Part shown: in pieces, positions 61,274 through 64,000 of the stretch | Layout: every line of letters begins with the position of its first letter | Position numbering within the stretch: position 1 is the first letter of the stretch | NCBI RefSeq assembly: GCF_900460955.1 | Contig: NZ_UFUW01000001.1 | Span: forward strand, 2,686,775 to 2,750,774 | Length of the DNA stretch: 64,000 nt | Reading direction: 5' to 3' | Origin: Cardiobacterium valvarum | GTDB taxonomy: Bacteria; Pseudomonadota; Gammaproteobacteria; Cardiobacteriales; Cardiobacteriaceae | Position numbers and translations under genes: made by a program | Notes under the pieces: generated by a model | Told to the model about the DNA's origin: nothing | Database searches by the model: none | Seen by the model: only the letters and a program-made list of their open reading frames with translations

Positions 61274-61809
61274 GATTGATGAAAGTCAGGTTGTTTATCC
61301 GGGTGCGCATTGTACGCCTCTTCGCGCACAATGGTGCAATGGTTTACCAATTTTGCAAATCAGGTGCACCAAAGGCGGCATAGGTATCTACACATTGCGC
61401 AGAGAGAAAAAATCTTTAAAAAACAGCCGACAATCTCTCCTGCCGCCTGCGGGGAAAGAGGGATTTCCATGAAAAAATGTTCGCATTTCTTTCATGGAAG
61501 CCCGGGAGGTGGCACGAAGCGACAAAGGGCAAAAATACCTGTTCGTTCAGCTTGGCATGCTTCATCCTGCCGGCGAACGCTTTCACTCCCTACCCTTTTC
61601 TCGCTACACGCTGTCCCGCTCCTGTAAGCGAGCGATGGCTTTCCCTTTATTTCCAACAGCCATTGAGATGGGTAGATACCTATGGCCACTTGACGGGCCC
61701 AGTATTGACGCCGCTTGGCGGGCCCAGTATTGACGCCGCTTGGCGGGCCCAGTATCTACGCCGCTTGGGCTACAATGCCCTTTCCTCCTTAATCATCCTG
61801 TAACCGCTC
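61274..61809. repeat. Repeat-rich intergenic region, no gene
   Basis: 61388-61472 repeats the block at 41110-41202. 61694-61770 holds three 25-bp units CGCCGCTTGGCGGGCCCAG with ATTGA or ATCTA. ATCGCTCGCTTACAGGAG and other words in between look non-coding. The msbA-like gene follows; its promoter should lie close to 61770-61800 (TACAATG at 61771). Confidence 0.7.
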
Positions 61810-63542
61810 ATGTTTAATGCCGAAGACCGTGCGCGTTATGCGCGCCTGCTTGCTTTCATCCGCCCGCACTGGAAGGTCGTGCTGCTCGCCATCGTCGGCA
61901 CGGTGCTCTACGGCCTCACTGAACCGCTGGTGCCGTTTGTCCTGCAACCGCTGGTAGATGGCGGCTTTGCCGAGGGAGACATGCGCACGGTGTATACCCT
62001 CACCGCCCTGCTCTTTTTCGGCTTTGCCCTGAGAGGGCTGGCCAGTTATATGGCGACGTGCAGCATGAACTGGCTGGCGCAGCAGGTGGTATACACGCTG
62101 CGCGGGCTGATGTTCCGCCAGTTGCTGCGTCTGCCGATGGGCTATTTTGATGCGCACAGCGCCGGCAGCGTCGTCTCGCGTTTTACTTATGATGTGTTGC
62201 AGCTTATGGCGGCGAGCACGGATGCGGTCGCGATTTTGCTGCGCGAAGTGGTGACCATCATCGCGCTGACGGTGTTCCTGCTTTATCTTGACTGGAAAAT
62301 GACGCTGCTGCTTTTTGTCGTCGCACCGGTCCTGGCGTTTGTCATCATCCATGTATCACGCAAGCTGCGCCGCATGGCGCGGGCAATGCAGGAGGATATG
62401 AGCGGCATGAATCATGTGGTGGATGAGGCGCTGCGCGGGCGGGCGATTGTGCGCATTTATAACGGTCAGGACTTTGAGTTCGCCCGCTTTGACCGTCAGG
62501 CGGAGGCGGTGCGTTTTCATGCGGTGCGTTCAACGCAAATCGCCGCCGGCGCGTCGCCTGTCGTCGAAATGACGATTATTGCTGCGCTATCAGCGGTGAT
62601 TATTCTTTTTGCCCTGAAAGCACGCGCCACGCCGGATCAGATGACAACCGGGGTGTTTGTCTCCTTCCTCGGCACCATGGCGCTGCTATTCCCGCCCATA
62701 AAACGCCTCGGCAAGGTGAACGAGCCGATTCAGCGCGGGCTGGCAGCGGCACAGAGTATTTTTGATTTTCTGGATACGCCAGCTGAACCGCAGCCTGCCC
62801 TGCCGCCCTGTACCATCACGCGCGGCGAGATTGTCTTCCACGATGTGTCTTTTTCTTATCCGGAACAGCCGGTATTGCGCGGTTTCAATCTGCATATTCA
62901 GGCGGGCGAAACGGTGGCTCTTATTGGCGAGTCGGGCAGCGGCAAATCGACCATTGCCGCGCTGCTTGCCGGTTTTTATGCACCAGAGGCGGGGGCGATT
63001 CTGATTGATGGCACGGATACGGCAGAAATGTCGCTCGCCGACCGCCGCCGCGCCATTGCTTTTGTCTCACAGGATACGGTGCTGTTTTCCACCTCCATCG
63101 CCGCCAATATCGCCTACGCCGACCCTGAGCCGGATGCGGCGCACATTGAAATGGCGGCGGCATCGGCCAACGCGGCGGATTTCATCACCAAACTGCCGCA
63201 TAGTTACACGGAAAACATCGGGCCGCAGGGTGGGCGCCTCTCCGGCGGGCAGAAGCAGCGCATTGCCATTGCCCGCGCCCTTTATAAAGACGCGCCAATT
63301 CTGATTCTGGATGAGGCGACTTCAGCGCTGGACAATCACAGTGAGGCCAAGGTGCAGGAAGCGGTGGAACGGCTGCGTCAGGGACGCACCGCCATCATCA
63401 TCGCGCACCGCCTCTCGACCATCCGCAATGCCGACCGCATCGTCGTCCTCGAACAGGGGCGTATTGTCGAAAGCGGCAACCACACCGAACTGCTCGGGCG
63501 GGGGGCAGTTATGCTAAACTGCTGTCCCAACATTATCAGTAA
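61810..63542 (+). CDS. msbA: MsbA-like lipid A/ABC exporter, frameshifted at the end
   Basis: About 577 residues to the expected stop, the family's length. Six-helix membrane part (YGLTEPLVPFVLQPLVDGG, RLPMGYFDAHSAGSVVSRFT), Walker A GESGSGKST, signature LSGGQKQR, Walker B ILILDEATSALD, H-loop AHRLST. It flips lipid A-core or related lipids. At 63500-63505 there are six G. Seven would give RGGSYAKLLSQHYQ and stop at 63540-63542. As written the frame continues into the phosphatase gene without a stop. Confidence 0.85.
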
Positions 63543-63546
63543 CATT

Positions 63547-64000
63547 ATGAAAAACTTGAAAATATTAATGGTCTGCATGGGCAACATCTGCCGCTCGCCG
63601 ATGGCGGAAGGTGTTGCCCGTTATCTGTTGCGCGGAATGGGCCGCAGCGATGTTATCCTCGACTCCGCCGGTACCCACGCCGCTTATCACGACGGCGACG
63701 CCCCCGACCCGCGCGCCCGCCGCGTCATGCGCGCGCACGGCATGCCGATTGACGATCTGCGCGCCCGCGCCTTCAACCTGGATGACTTTGACCGCTTCGA
63801 CCGCATCCTCGTCGCCGACCGGCGCAACCATCAGGATGTGAGCGCACTCGCCAGTGATGACGCGCAACGCGACAAAGTCGGTTTTATGCTGGAAAACCTG
63901 CCGGACAGCCCGGAACTGCCCGACCCGTATCTCGGTCAGCCGGAAGATTTCGAGCGCACCTTCACCCTGCTGGAACAGGCACTACGCCTGCGCTTTGCCC
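63547..64000 (+). CDS. Low-molecular-weight protein tyrosine phosphatase, 3' end outside the window
   Basis: At least 151 residues from ATG 63547. Active-site loop VCMGNICRS (C-x5-R) and the acid loop ELPDPYLG. It removes phosphate from tyrosine residues, often on capsule or exopolysaccharide kinases. Five bases separate its ATG from the expected msbA stop. With the G6 tract it is also the in-frame tail of the ABC exporter. Confidence 0.9.
   Translation, partial: MKNLKILMVCMGNICRSPMAEGVARYLLRGMGRSDVILDSAGTHAAYHDGDAPDPRARRVMRAHGMPIDDLRARAFNLDDFDRFDRILVADRRNHQDVSALASDDAQRDKVGFMLENLPDSPELPDPYLGQPEDFERTFTLLEQALRLRFA

Overview
The window looks like a GC-rich gammaproteobacterial chromosome. The gene content and the IS1016-type element suggest a Cardiobacterium-like organism (family Cardiobacteriaceae). 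That placement is an inference from gene style and order; no database search was run.

Layout. (1) 1-26295: most of a Mu-like transposable prophage, entered at its left-end side and cut off at base 1. Repressor (+) and Ner (-) lie at 24.9-26.0 kb. Transposase MuA, target-choice ATPase MuB, Gam, GemA and Mor follow leftwards on the minus strand. Then come the lysis cassette (amidase, spanins), packaging (gp27/gp28), portal, MuF, gpG, protease/scaffold, major head protein, tail sheath, tube, chaperone and the start of the tape measure. Accessory (moron) genes sit inside the head operon: a MuF protein with a C-terminal ADP-ribosyltransferase-like domain plus an overlapping candidate immunity gene, a HigB-HigA toxin-antitoxin pair whose toxin carries a 39-bp minisatellite, and a secreted protein. 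(2) 26296-31546: a tctC remnant broken by the prophage end, followed by tctA, a DapA/NanA-family lyase, a D-2-hydroxyacid dehydrogenase and an iron-type alcohol dehydrogenase. This is probably one catabolic operon for an unidentified carboxylate. (3) 31.6-43.4 kb: housekeeping genes (prmC, manA, a YobD-like protein, a Crp/Fnr regulator, a DUF1176 exported protein, znuC/znuB with an unrelated gene between them, priA). Intergenic spaces are full of short GC-rich repeats. (4) 43.5-61.0 kb: a segment bounded by two inverted copies of an IS256-like element. It holds prfA-hemA, a TPR protein, lolB, tRNA-Gln, prs, rplY, pth, ychF, efp, a DUF1318 lipoprotein, bamE and serS. (5) 61.0-64.0 kb: a small RHH-type antitoxin-like gene, repeats, an msbA-like ABC exporter and a low-molecular-weight tyrosine phosphatase running off the end.

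Main structural results. The segment 45112-58338 was inverted by recombination between the two IS256-like copies. The two halves of one TerD-like gene now lie 14 kb apart on opposite strands, and reversing the inversion restores both 8-bp target duplications and the TerD reading frame across the insertion site. The second IS copy is a three-level nest: IS256-like, interrupted by an IS630-type element at a TA, itself interrupted by a perfect IS1016-type element with an 8-bp duplication. The msbA-like gene loses its normal stop through a G6 tract that is one base short, fusing it in frame to the downstream phosphatase.

Starts were chosen by Shine-Dalgarno match, ATGA-type overlaps and family length. 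Many phage functions are assigned from position in the Mu gene order as well as from sequence.
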